Assembly (NCBI GenBank): GCA_016930115.1
Contig: JAFGHN010000296.1
Span: 1-8,305 of the forward strand
Reading direction: 5' to 3'
Length of the DNA stretch: 8,305 nucleotides
Source: Spirochaetales bacterium
GTDB taxonomy: Bacteria > Spirochaetota > Spirochaetia > ARS1246
The notes under the pieces were generated by a model. The model ran no database searches and was not told where the DNA came from. It saw only the letters and a program-made list of their open reading frames with translations. This document shows, in pieces, positions 1 through 7,331 of this stretch. Within the stretch, counting starts at the first letter, position 1. Each line of letters begins with the position of its first letter. Position numbers and translations under genes: made by a program.

Positions 1-157
1 CCGCCAGTTTGAGGATCGTCGTTTTTCCGGAGCCGTTAGGGCCTACAAGGCCCGTCCAGCCGCTCTCGATGGAGAAATCCAGATCGCTGAGAAGAGTGTC
101 CGGCAGCGTGTCATAGGTAAAACTGACTTTCCTGAAGGTAACTTCGCTCGTAACCAT
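1..157 (-). CDS. ABC-F-type ATP-binding cassette protein, N-terminal fragment
   Basis: Partial gene: only the first 52 codons are present and the rest lies beyond the left edge. Read on the minus strand from ATG at 157, it begins MVTSEVTFRKVSFTYDTLPD and reaches a textbook Walker A motif, GPNGSGKTT, at about residues 39-47, preceded by GWTGLVG. The early Walker A with no membrane segment before it and the GWTG lead-in fit soluble ABC-F proteins, which carry two fused ATPase domains and act on ribosomes in translation or antibiotic resistance. An ATPase subunit of an importer or exporter cannot be excluded, because the ABC signature, the inter-domain linker and the second cassette are off the window. 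The start is uncertain: a purine-rich GGCAGG abuts the ATG with almost no spacer, so the second codon (GTT) region or a further upstream initiation should be kept in mind. It is divergent from the murA-like gene. Confidence 0.8.
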   Translation of the reverse strand, partial: MVTSEVTFRKVSFTYDTLPDTLLSDLDFSIESGWTGLVGPNGSGKTTILKLA

Positions 158-216
158 CCTGCCAATCGATCAACAAACCGCATGCGGAAGAGGCCGCAAA
201 CAGGCGCCCACAGGAT

Positions 217-246
217 ACTCTACTCTCGTTACCCCGCCGGAATCAA
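217..246 (-). promoter_or_regulatory. Weak candidate promoter for the ABC-F gene
   Basis: On the minus strand, TTGATT (241-246) and TAGAGT (217-222) sit 18 bp apart, upstream of the ATPase start. Each hexamer matches the sigma-70 consensus only partly (4/6 for the -35). It is the best pair I can see in this divergent region, but it rests on pattern matching alone. Confidence 0.22.
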
Positions 247-272
247 CCGATACTAGAGTGTAGATGAGGGTG

Positions 273-316
273 AGAGCGGCGCTCTGGCGCCGGTGTCCGG
301 CCACTGCGCACCGGCG
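273..316. repeat. Two adjacent inverted repeats in the divergent intergenic region
   Basis: The first is AGAGC (273-277) and GCTCT (281-285) around a 3-nt loop. The second is CGCCGGTG (288-295) and CACCGGCG (309-316), a perfect 8-bp stem around a 13-nt loop. Neither is followed by a T tract on the plus strand, so they are not obvious terminators. They could be an operator for the divergent promoters or a structured leader element. The rest of 158-380 shows nothing else I can support. Confidence 0.4.
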
Positions 317-344
317 GCAGGCTGTATATTTCTCACCGATGTGA

Positions 345-350
345 TATAAC
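345..350 (+). promoter_or_regulatory. Candidate -10 element upstream of the murA-like gene
   Basis: TATAAC at 345-350 matches 5 of 6 bases of the sigma-70 -10 hexamer and lies about 30 bp before the GTG start. No convincing -35 is present at 16-18 bp spacing (the sequence there is CTGTAT), so the call is weak. Confidence 0.33.
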
Positions 351-380
351 TTAGAGGAACACGAAAAACGGTGAAATTGA

Positions 381-1718
381 GTGACGGATTTGCAGGTCTA
401 CTATGAAATAGAGGGCGGACGGCCGCTCAAGGGTGAAATAGCGATCTCAGGGGCGAAAAACGCAGCCACAAAACTGATTATCGCATCACTGCTCTCGAAC
501 GATATTTGCGTGATATCAAACGTGCCGCGCATCAGGGATGTCGAACAGACGCTGAATATCTGCGAAGCCCTCGGCTGTTCCTATCGCTGGACAGACGCCT
601 CGACCGTCGAGATTGATTCCACAGGTTTGTCCGAGTATCGGATTCCCCTCAGGTACAGCGGCGCGATGCGCTCTTCGGTACTCTTTGTCGCGCCGATGCT
701 GAAAAGACTGGGTAAGGCGGATCTGCAAACCATCGGCGGGTGTAATCTGGGCTTGAGACCCATCGATTTTCACATCGCGGGTCTGAAACGATTGAATGCA
801 AGCGTGACCGAAGAAGACCATACGTTTCATTTCACCGCTGAGAGGCTTATCGGATCGATAGTTGAGCTCGACTATCCGAGTGTCGGCGCTACCGAGCAGC
901 TCATCATCGCCGCCGTCGGCGCGGAAGGGCGTACGGTCATACGAAACGCCGCCATAGAGCCTGAAATCCAGAATCTGGTGGGCTTTTTGCAGTCAATGGG
1001 CGCCATCATCTACCAGGACGAGTACCGGACCTGGATCATAGACGGGGTGGAGAACTTTCACGGCTGCTCGTACTGGGTGATAAACGACCGGATAGAGGCG
1101 GCTTCCTTTGCCTGCCTCGCGGTGGCGACGAGAGGCGATATCTTCGTTCGCGGCGCCGAACAGGAACACATGATCACCTTCCTCAACATGTTCAGGAAAG
1201 CCGGCGGCGTTTTTGAGGTGGACCGATCGGGAATCCGGTTCAACTATGAGGATGAGCTCAAACCCGTCATCCTCGAGACGGATGTTCACCCGGGATTCAT
1301 GACGGACTGGCAGCCCCCCTTTGTCACGATGCTCACCCAGGCGCAGGGGATTTCCATCGTCCATGAGACGGTGTACGAAAACCGGTTCGGGTATGTTCAG
1401 GCGCTTCTGAAAATGGATGCGAAGATCCAGTTGCACAAGAGCTGTCTTGGAAGAAAAAAATGCCGGTTCAGGGACCAGCATTTCGATCACAGCGCCATAG
1501 TGCAGGGGATCACCGCCCTGAAGGCTTGCGACATTGAAATTCCGGACCTTCGCGCCGGATTTGCCTATCTTATGGCCTCCTTCATCGCGGAGGGAACGAG
1601 CCGAATCAGCGGGATAGAGTACGTCAAACGCGGGTACAGTTTCATTCAGGAGAAACTCGCGGGTGTCGGAGGCTCAATCCTCGAGATCAGCCAGACGCCC
1701 GACACGGTGAATGCCTGA
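381..1718 (+). CDS. murA: UDP-N-acetylglucosamine 1-carboxyvinyltransferase (MurA family)
   Basis: MurA transfers enolpyruvate from phosphoenolpyruvate to UDP-GlcNAc, the first committed cytoplasmic step of peptidoglycan synthesis. At 445 aa it is slightly longer than the usual 418-430. Visible hallmarks are SGAKNA at residues 23-28, with the Lys-Asn pair at 26-27 equivalent to E. coli K22/N23; the reactive cysteine C121 in GGCNLGLRPIDFH, equivalent to C115 (the fosfomycin target); D309 in TDWQ, equivalent to D305; and DLRAG at 389-393, with R391 equivalent to R397. All key catalytic positions are therefore kept. A region at about 353-380 carries a C355-x5-C361 pair and adds length relative to E. 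coli MurA, which places it in a divergent branch of the family. The start is GTG at 381, because a TGA in the same frame lies directly upstream; GGTGA at 370-374 gives a 6-nt spacing. It ends 93 bp before pdp and appears to be a separate unit. A second, canonical MurA could exist elsewhere in the genome, so this may be a paralogue. Confidence 0.93.
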   Translation: MTDLQVYYEIEGGRPLKGEIAISGAKNAATKLIIASLLSNDICVISNVPRIRDVEQTLNICEALGCSYRWTDASTVEIDSTGLSEYRIPLRYSGAMRSSVLFVAPMLKRLGKADLQTIGGCNLGLRPIDFHIAGLKRLNASVTEEDHTFHFTAERLIGSIVELDYPSVGATEQLIIAAVGAEGRTVIRNAAIEPEIQNLVGFLQSMGAIIYQDEYRTWIIDGVENFHGCSYWVINDRIEAASFACLAVATRGDIFVRGAEQEHMITFLNMFRKAGGVFEVDRSGIRFNYEDELKPVILETDVHPGFMTDWQPPFVTMLTQAQGISIVHETVYENRFGYVQALLKMDAKIQLHKSCLGRKKCRFRDQHFDHSAIVQGITALKACDIEIPDLRAGFAYLMASFIAEGTSRISGIEYVKRGYSFIQEKLAGVGGSILEISQTPDTVNA

Positions 1719-1754
1719 CGAGTTACCGCCTGCGTGAGGGGACCGTCGGCAGAG

Positions 1755-1772
1755 GATCGATTTTTCGCGATC
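1755..1772 (+). terminator. Weak hairpin after the murA-like gene
   Basis: GATCG (1755-1759) and CGATC (1768-1772) can pair around an 8-nt loop. A T-rich run, TTTTTGTTT, starts only at 1783, some ten bases past the stem. It is the only terminator-like structure between murA and pdp, and it is marginal. Confidence 0.2.
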
Positions 1773-1802
1773 GCTTCAGAAGTTTTTGTTTCCCACCGTT
1801 AG

Positions 1803-1808
1803 TATATT
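1803..1808 (+). promoter_or_regulatory. Candidate -10 element immediately upstream of pdp
   Basis: TATATT at 1803-1808 (overlapped by an alternative TAGTAT at 1800-1805) lies so close to the pdp start that transcription beginning about 7 bp downstream would fall on the ATG at 1815. No good -35 is visible at 17 bp. There is also no clear Shine-Dalgarno sequence before the ATG, which is compatible with a leaderless transcript. Confidence 0.3.
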
Positions 1809-1814
1809 GGTATG

Positions 1815-3119
1815 ATGCGCTTCGTTGAGCTTATCGAAAAGAAAAAACATGCGGGGAAACTCTCAAGACAGGAGCTCGCGTATTTCATCAACGGATACGT
1901 CGCCGGAGAAATCCCTGACTACCAGGCATCGGCGCTTCTCATGGCTATCTGGTTAAATGGTATGGATCCTGAAGAGACTTATGAGCTCACCGTCGCCATG
2001 GCGGCTTCGGGAGACCAGATCGATCTTTCAGCAATTCCCGGAAGGAAAGTAGACAAGCACTCGACGGGCGGTGTGGCGGACACCACAACGCTGATCGTGG
2101 CGCCGCTGGTTGCGGCGTGCGGCGGCAAGGTTGCAAAGATGTCCGGGCGGGGACTCGGGCACACCGGGGGCACCCTCGATAAGCTCGAATCAATCCCGGG
2201 CTTCCGGGTAGACATCGGGATGAACGAATTTGTCGATATTGTGAAAAAATGCGGCCTTTCGGTCATCGGGCAAACGGGCTCGCTGGTCCCAGCCGACAAG
2301 AAACTGTACGCCCTGCGGGACGTGACGGGTACCATAGACAACCTCTCGCTTATCGCCTCGAGCATCATGAGCAAAAAGCTCGCCGCCGGGGCGGATGCGG
2401 TGGTTCTCGACGTGAAAACAGGCAGCGGCGCGTTTATGAGAGACGTGAAGGACGCGGAGGCTCTTGCCCGTGCGATGGTCGATATCGGAAAGAGGTCCGG
2501 GCGGCGAACCGTAGCTCTTGTCACCGATATGAGCCAGCCCCTCGGACGTGCGGTCGGAAACGCCATGGAAGTGAAAGAAGCCGTCGAAATCCTGAAAGGC
2601 GAGAGGGCGGGGGACCTCCTTGACGTCTCGTTGGCGCTGGCCGCGCGAATGGTCTGCATGGCAAAACCCGAGATAGAGTGTGAGCAGGCCGAGAAAGAGG
2701 TTCGCTCGGCGCTCTCATCAGGGAAAGGGCTCGAGCGGCTTGCCTGTATGATCGAAGCGCAGCGCGGAAACCCCAAGGTTCTCGAGAATGAGGGCCTGCT
2801 TCCCAAAGCGGCGCAAACCGTCACCGTCAAAGCGAAGACCGACGGTTTTATCTCCTGTATCGACACAAGAGAAATCGGTATATGCGCCCTGCTACTCGGC
2901 GCGGGCAGGCAAAAAAAGACGGATACCATCGACCCTGCCGTGGGCATCTGGATGGAGAAGCGTTTGGGGGACCCGGTGAAGACCGGGGAACCGTTGGCCG
3001 TTTTCCATGTGAATAATACCGGCGGGCTTGAAGAAGCAAAGATGCGGTTTCTTTCGGCAGTCAAAACGGCTCCTGGAAAGCCGAGGATACCCGCGCTGAT
3101 CTACCGCGAGGTGACCTGA
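1815..3119 (+). CDS. pdp: Pyrimidine-nucleoside phosphorylase (thymidine phosphorylase family)
   Basis: The enzyme cleaves pyrimidine nucleosides with phosphate, releasing the base and (deoxy)ribose-1-phosphate, in the cytoplasm. There are two tandem ATGs (1812, 1815); I chose 1815 because the protein then begins MRFVELIEKKK, aligning with the family start MRMVDLI. That gives 434 aa, the usual length. Numbered from 1815, the sequence shows VDKHSTGGV at 79-87 (phosphate/nucleoside site), the family signature MSGRGLGHTGGTLDKLESIP at 109-128, and R168, S183 and K187, equivalent to E. coli thymidine phosphorylase R171, S186 and K190. The residue before MSGRG is K108, as in Bacillus-type Pdp, where E. 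coli DeoA has Met; this favours broad uridine/thymidine use and the symbol pdp over deoA. One oddity is that the usual GGVGD reads GGVAD (A88). No clear ribosome site is visible. deoB follows after 3 bp, so the two are almost certainly co-transcribed for nucleoside salvage. Confidence 0.95.
   Translation: MRFVELIEKKKHAGKLSRQELAYFINGYVAGEIPDYQASALLMAIWLNGMDPEETYELTVAMAASGDQIDLSAIPGRKVDKHSTGGVADTTTLIVAPLVAACGGKVAKMSGRGLGHTGGTLDKLESIPGFRVDIGMNEFVDIVKKCGLSVIGQTGSLVPADKKLYALRDVTGTIDNLSLIASSIMSKKLAAGADAVVLDVKTGSGAFMRDVKDAEALARAMVDIGKRSGRRTVALVTDMSQPLGRAVGNAMEVKEAVEILKGERAGDLLDVSLALAARMVCMAKPEIECEQAEKEVRSALSSGKGLERLACMIEAQRGNPKVLENEGLLPKAAQTVTVKAKTDGFISCIDTREIGICALLLGAGRQKKTDTIDPAVGIWMEKRLGDPVKTGEPLAVFHVNNTGGLEEAKMRFLSAVKTAPGKPRIPALIYREVT
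3108..3114 (+). promoter_or_regulatory. Ribosome binding site of deoB inside the end of pdp
   Basis: GAGGTGA lies 8 nt before the deoB ATG at 3123 and overlaps the last pdp codons. This fixes the deoB start and suggests translational coupling with pdp. Confidence 0.75.
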
Positions 3120-3122
3120 CCC

Positions 3123-4298
3123 ATGGATATCACGTTGCTCGTGATCGACAGCTTTGGGATAGGCGCGATGCCCGACGCCGCGGAATACGGTGACGCCGGC
3201 GCGAATACCGCGCTTCACATCTGCGAGCGGGTAGCCGGCGATAAATGGCCCAATTTGCAGAAGCTCGGCCTGGGGAACGCTTCAAAGATCCTCGGTCCCG
3301 ATCTTCCCGGTTGTGAAGCTGTCGGTAATCCGCTTGCCTCCTACGGCGTTATGGCGGAACGTTCCCCCGGCAAGGATACTACCACCGGTCACTGGGAGCT
3401 CGCCGGTGTGGTGCTCGATAAGCCGTTCCCGACCTTTCCTCCTGAGTATCCGTCGTTCCCGGCGGTACTGACAGACGCCTTTCAGCGGCGGACGGGAAGG
3501 GGCGTTCTTGGTAATTACGCGGCGTCGGGCACGGTCATTATCCAGGATCTGGGTGATGAGCATCGAGCTACGGGAAAACCGATCGTGTATACCTCCAGCG
3601 ATTCCGTATTCCAGATTGCCGCCCATGAGGAGGTCATTCCGGTAGAGGAGTTCTACAGGATATGTGAAATCGCCCGCGAGCTGTGCGACGACTACCGGAT
3701 AGGCCGCGTGATCGCACGGCCCTTTACCGGAACTTCGGGAGCATACACCCGGACCGAACGCAGAAGAGACTTCAGCATGCCGCCTGTAGGACAAACCGTG
3801 CTGGACCTCCTCTTTGAGCAGGGAATTGAAACGATCGGCATCGGCAAGATCGGTGATATTTTCTGCGAGCGGGGCATCACAACCAGCCATCATGACAAGG
3901 GAAACACCGCCTGCCTTGAGCGGACACTCGGGGTGTTGAAACGGAAAGCTGTCCGCGACCGTTTCATCTTTGTGAACCTCGTCGATACCGATATGATCTA
4001 CGGCCACAGGCGGGATGCCGCCGGGTATTCGAAAGCCGTCTCCCAGATCGACGCGGCGCTGCCGGGCATGATGGAAACGATGGACGATGACGACATACTG
4101 ATACTATCCGCCGATCACGGGTGTGATCCGACCTTTGCCGGCACCGACCATACCCGGGAATATGTCCCGGTCCTCTGGTATGCTCCCGGCCGTGACCCGG
4201 CAGACCTCGGTATAAGGAAGCAGTTCTGCGATGTCGCCCGTTCGGTTTGCGAGGCTTTCCGATGCGAAAAGCATTCTAAAGGAGAGGCATTTTTCTGA
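3123..4298 (+). CDS. deoB: Phosphopentomutase
   Basis: DeoB interconverts (deoxy)ribose-1-phosphate and (deoxy)ribose-5-phosphate in the cytoplasm using two Mn2+ ions and a phosphorylated Thr. It is a member of the alkaline phosphatase superfamily. At 391 aa it has the normal length. All metal ligands known from the Bacillus cereus enzyme (D13, D286, H291, D327, H328, H339) can be matched: D9 in VIDSFGIG, D290 and H295 in DTDMIYGH, D331 and H332 in ADHG, and H343 in GTDHTRE. The phosphorylated Thr lies in KDTTTGHWE at 84-92. It appears fully functional. The start at ATG 3123 is supported by the Shine-Dalgarno site in pdp. It takes the sugar phosphate made by Pdp and passes it to aldolase cleavage (deoxyribose-5-phosphate) or the pentose phosphate pathway; no deoC is in the window. 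No convincing terminator follows, only GC-rich sequence. Confidence 0.96.
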   Translation: MDITLLVIDSFGIGAMPDAAEYGDAGANTALHICERVAGDKWPNLQKLGLGNASKILGPDLPGCEAVGNPLASYGVMAERSPGKDTTTGHWELAGVVLDKPFPTFPPEYPSFPAVLTDAFQRRTGRGVLGNYAASGTVIIQDLGDEHRATGKPIVYTSSDSVFQIAAHEEVIPVEEFYRICEIARELCDDYRIGRVIARPFTGTSGAYTRTERRRDFSMPPVGQTVLDLLFEQGIETIGIGKIGDIFCERGITTSHHDKGNTACLERTLGVLKRKAVRDRFIFVNLVDTDMIYGHRRDAAGYSKAVSQIDAALPGMMETMDDDDILILSADHGCDPTFAGTDHTREYVPVLWYAPGRDPADLGIRKQFCDVARSVCEAFRCEKHSKGEAFF

Positions 4299-4388
4299 AT
4301 TGCGGAAGCCGGCAGGGAATATGGGTGTTGTTCCAGTGGCGCCCGGCGCCTGTGCGCTATGCCGCCTGTGCTGCGCCGTCTCACCTGG

Positions 4389-4402
4389 CAGGTTGTGACC
4401 TG
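4389..4402. repeat. Small inverted repeat upstream of the repeat-protein promoter
   Basis: CAGGT (4389-4393) and ACCTG (4398-4402) form a 5-bp palindrome around TGTG. It overlaps the position expected for the -35 element, so it could be an operator half-site pair. It is short and could be chance. Confidence 0.22.
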
Positions 4403-4428
4403 TAAAAAGAAGCGTTTTGTTGTATAAT
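4400..4428 (+). promoter_or_regulatory. Promoter of the SPNGDG-repeat protein gene
   Basis: A perfect sigma-70 -10 hexamer TATAAT lies at 4423-4428. At 17-bp spacing the -35 (4400-4405) is CTGTAA, a poor 3/6 match. Transcription would begin near 4435, leaving a leader of about 30 nt before the ATG at 4465. The weak -35 next to a small palindrome could indicate activator dependence. Confidence 0.5.
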
Positions 4429-4464
4429 TCGTGCGTGTCCAACCAAAACCGTCTGGGGGAAGGT

Positions 4465-7284
4465 ATGATCAGTGTAAAGAAATGGGTTTTCATTCTCTTG
4501 CTGACCGGTATTGTCTCGGTAGGAGGGGCCTTCGCATTAGGAAACAAAGAAGTGCCTGAAGCCGAAGTGGAAACCTCCGGCACGCAATATATCTCGCCAA
4601 ACGGAGACGGGATACAGGATGCGGCGACAATCGAATTTGAGGTAACCGTATACGTCAAGAGCGAAGAAGGGTACGTTCCTGAATATGGTATCAGCCTCGC
4701 GGACGCCGACGGGAAGGTTATCAGTCAAGTTGTGGAGCGTGAGAAATCGGATATCGGCTGGTTCATGCGTCTGTTCAGATCATTTAAGGCTTTCACGCTG
4801 AAGAAGTCTATTTCCTGGGACGGAAAGGATACAAACGGTAATGCCGTCCGCGACGGTACTTATACCGCCACTATGTGGGTCGTCGCAGCATCCAACCAGA
4901 GGACTGACCTTACACTTGATGATTTTGTCGTCGATAGCAGTATCCCGGCGGTCACCGTGACCAAGCCGGAGCCGCTCATTTTTTCTCCAAACGATGACGG
5001 CAGCCTGGATGATATCACCATTGCTCAGACCGGCGGGACGAGCGAGGATCTCTGGGAAGCAGAGATAGCAGACGCGTCGGGAAAAGCGGTAAAGAGATAT
5101 TCCTGGTCAAGCTCGAGCCCGCAGACAATCGTTTGGGACGGGTTGGGCGATCGTGGGGAATTGGCTGCGGACGGTTTTTACAGCTACACCATTTTGGCAA
5201 CCGACCGGGCGGGGAACTCCTTCTCCTATTCATTTGAAGGAATCGAGCTTGACACCACTGTCACCCCGGTCACCATCGGCGTTGATGAAAAATTCATCTC
5301 TCCGAACGGCGACGGTATCAAGGATTCGGTCACCATCGACATAGGCCAGGAGGTCCAGGCCGATATCGTCGAATGGCGGCTCGCGCTACACGATAAACGT
5401 GGGGAGGCGGTAAGGACCTACGGCGGCGCCTCCGCCCCGCCGGAAGAAATCGTGTTCGACGGTTACAATGATGCCGGGGCCGTTGTTCCCGGCGGCGAGT
5501 ATCTCGCTGTGTACAGCCTGAAGTACAGGAACGGCAACAACCCTCAAGTCTCGGATAGTTTTGTGGTGGATATCGCGGATCCTGAGATTTCGGTTGCCAT
5601 CGACACACGCTACATATCTCCAAACGGGGACGGCAGGAAGGATGAGGTCAATATCACCTTCAAGTCCAACGAGATCGTTACCTGGACCGGAGAGATAACC
5701 GATGCGTCCGGGAACGCCGTGGTTTCCACCGATTCGAGCCGGACCACCTCTCTCATCGTATGGCGCGGCACCACTCTCTCCGGGGCAAGTGCCGGTGAAG
5801 GCGACTATTTCTTGCAGGCGACCTTCACCGACAGGGCCGGAAATGCAACTACCATCGACAAGGAGAAAATCAACCTCGACGTCACACCACCAAAGGTAAC
5901 CTTCGATATCGACAAGAATTATTTCTCTCCTGACGGAGATGGCCTGAAGGATACGATTATTGCCTCTTTCACATCGAACGAGCCCGTGCGCGGGCTTCTG
6001 ACCATAAAGGATTCCGCGGGGAGAGATTCTGGGACTTTTGGCGGTTTCGGGAGAGCCTATCAGCCCATAGAAGGCACTTTCTCATATCAATGGAACGGCA
6101 TTGCCGGTTCAGGGCTCTTTGTTCCCGACGGCCGGTATACCGTGGACAACGTGTATGAAGATCTCGCCGGAAACAGAACGACGCTCCCCGCCAAGAGTTT
6201 CACCATCGATACGAGACCGGCTAACGTCGCGCTCCGCGCGCCCAAAGGTTTTTCGCCGAACGGAGACGGTGTGAATGATGTATTGTCGGTCGCGGTTGAT
6301 GCGAGTTTCTACGACTCGGTCGAAAGCTGGAAGGTATCGTTCGGTGAAGCCGGGGGCGGTGTGATGCAGGTAGCCGAGGGCGCGGGCTCGCTCCCTTCAA
6401 TTCTCGAATGGAATGGCGGCATGCAATACGCTGCGGATGTGAAGGCGCCGGAAGGACGATACACCGCAAAACTGGATGTTGTTTACCGGAAGGGGAATGC
6501 GGTAAAAGCGGAAAGCACGCCGTTTTTCGTGGATGTCACGCCGCCGGCGGTGAATCTGCAGGCAACCGCCGATCCTTTCGCCAAGAAGAACGATACCTCC
6601 ATGGAAGGTGATTTGTATATAACGATGCAGATTGAAGACGCCCATGAAGTCTCAAACTGGCTCCTCGACGTTTTGACGCCTGACAACGAAATCCTCAGAA
6701 GTTTCAGCGGCACAGGCGATCTGCAGGACCAGGTTATGTGGCAGGATGAACGGGAACGCGTAACGGGTGTGCCGATTTCTGAGCGTGTGATCCTGAAAGT
6801 CACCGTCGAAGACGAGGTAGGGAACAGGACCGATTTCGAACGGCCGGTGCCGCTTGATCTTCTTGTCGTATACAGAGACGGCAAGTATTACCTGCTCGTA
6901 CCAAACGTTATCTTTGGAGCATATCAACATGCGCTCGATTCGAGGGGTCCCGAAATGTACTCGCGTAACCTCGCTTCGATCGACCGGGTAAAGAAAATCT
7001 TTGACAAGTACACCGCTTATGATCTTCACCTCGAAGGTCACGCCCTGAACATTTACCGCGGTGATCGGGTGAAAGAAGCCGAGGAGGAGAAGGTCCTCGT
7101 ACCGCTCACCGAACGCAGGGCTGGCACGGTTGAGAACGCTCTCATCGAAGCCGGTATGGACCCGGATCGCATCGAGAAAAGCTGGTACGGCGGGAAGTTC
7201 CCGATCGTAGATGTGCATGACACTGAAGCACGTTGGAAGAACCGCCGTGTAGAGTTCATCATGGTGGAAGGAGACAAGGAATAA
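4465..7284 (+). CDS. Secreted SPNGDG/FlgD-like Ig repeat protein with OmpA-like C-terminus
   Basis: I recognise the domain types but not a named gene. The start is ATG 4465, with GGGGGA at 4455-4460 and a 4-nt spacer; upstream TTG codons overlap the promoter. The 939-aa product has an N-terminal signal peptide: K5-K6, a hydrophobic core at 7-22, and likely cleavage after AFA (24). There is no lipobox Cys. Six Ig-like units begin with SPN/D-GDG-type Asp-rich loops at residues 44, 174, 279, 385, 488 and 597, about 105 aa apart. The first unit is about 25 aa longer. Most carry the FlgD/CHU_C-type W-D/N-G...G-x-Y strand and many end in AGN. A seventh unit (about 694-800) has lost the SPNGDG loop. 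The C-terminus (about 840-935) resembles an OmpA-like peptidoglycan-binding domain: EGH at 857-859, LTERRA at 881-886 and NRRVEF at 926-931. The usual HTD reads HAL. The protein probably acts in the periplasm or cell envelope, with Ca2+-binding loops plausible. Its role is unknown. Confidence 0.85.
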   Translation: MISVKKWVFILLLTGIVSVGGAFALGNKEVPEAEVETSGTQYISPNGDGIQDAATIEFEVTVYVKSEEGYVPEYGISLADADGKVISQVVEREKSDIGWFMRLFRSFKAFTLKKSISWDGKDTNGNAVRDGTYTATMWVVAASNQRTDLTLDDFVVDSSIPAVTVTKPEPLIFSPNDDGSLDDITIAQTGGTSEDLWEAEIADASGKAVKRYSWSSSSPQTIVWDGLGDRGELAADGFYSYTILATDRAGNSFSYSFEGIELDTTVTPVTIGVDEKFISPNGDGIKDSVTIDIGQEVQADIVEWRLALHDKRGEAVRTYGGASAPPEEIVFDGYNDAGAVVPGGEYLAVYSLKYRNGNNPQVSDSFVVDIADPEISVAIDTRYISPNGDGRKDEVNITFKSNEIVTWTGEITDASGNAVVSTDSSRTTSLIVWRGTTLSGASAGEGDYFLQATFTDRAGNATTIDKEKINLDVTPPKVTFDIDKNYFSPDGDGLKDTIIASFTSNEPVRGLLTIKDSAGRDSGTFGGFGRAYQPIEGTFSYQWNGIAGSGLFVPDGRYTVDNVYEDLAGNRTTLPAKSFTIDTRPANVALRAPKGFSPNGDGVNDVLSVAVDASFYDSVESWKVSFGEAGGGVMQVAEGAGSLPSILEWNGGMQYAADVKAPEGRYTAKLDVVYRKGNAVKAESTPFFVDVTPPAVNLQATADPFAKKNDTSMEGDLYITMQIEDAHEVSNWLLDVLTPDNEILRSFSGTGDLQDQVMWQDERERVTGVPISERVILKVTVEDEVGNRTDFERPVPLDLLVVYRDGKYYLLVPNVIFGAYQHALDSRGPEMYSRNLASIDRVKKIFDKYTAYDLHLEGHALNIYRGDRVKEAEEEKVLVPLTERRAGTVENALIEAGMDPDRIEKSWYGGKFPIVDVHDTEARWKNRRVEFIMVEGDKE
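4591..6270 (+). repeat. Coding array of six SPNGDG loops
   Basis: The codons for SPNGDG (or SPNDDG, SPDGDG) start at 4594, 4984, 5299, 5617, 5926 and 6253. Each is followed by x-x-D and a beta-strand-like segment. The spacings are 130, 105, 106, 103 and 109 codons. The nucleotide sequences of the units are clearly diverged, so the array looks old and not prone to slippage. Confidence 0.85.
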
Positions 7285-7303
7285 CCGCGCCCGAAATGTG
7301 GTA

Positions 7304-7322
7304 GCCCGCAACGGCGGCGGGC
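7304..7322. terminator. Possible bidirectional hairpin between convergent genes
   Basis: GCCCGC (7304-7309) and GCGGGC (7317-7322) form a perfect 6-bp GC stem with a 7-nt loop. It sits in the 47-bp gap between the repeat-protein stop and the toxin stop. T tracts on either side are poor, so termination would be weak. Position and symmetry are the main support. Confidence 0.4.
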
Positions 7323-7331
7323 AGCGGCGCT

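Noticed and set aside
1979..3064. Long 361-codon minus-strand frame inside pdp
   Set aside because: It lies antisense to a gene with intact family motifs throughout. The Ser/Pro/Arg-rich translation is typical of an antisense shadow of GC-rich coding sequence.
4299..4388. Terminator after deoB
   Set aside because: GGCGCC-rich sequence can form small stems, but there is no T tract and no stable unique hairpin that I can support.
4417..4464. Upstream TTG start for the repeat protein
   Set aside because: It would translate through the TATAAT promoter and bury the signal peptide behind 16 extra residues. ATG 4465 has a good ribosome site and an immediate signal peptide.
4104..4658. Minus-strand 184-codon frame across the deoB end and the repeat-protein start
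   Set aside because: It overlaps two well-supported genes and a TATAAT promoter. I saw no recognisable domain or good ribosome site.
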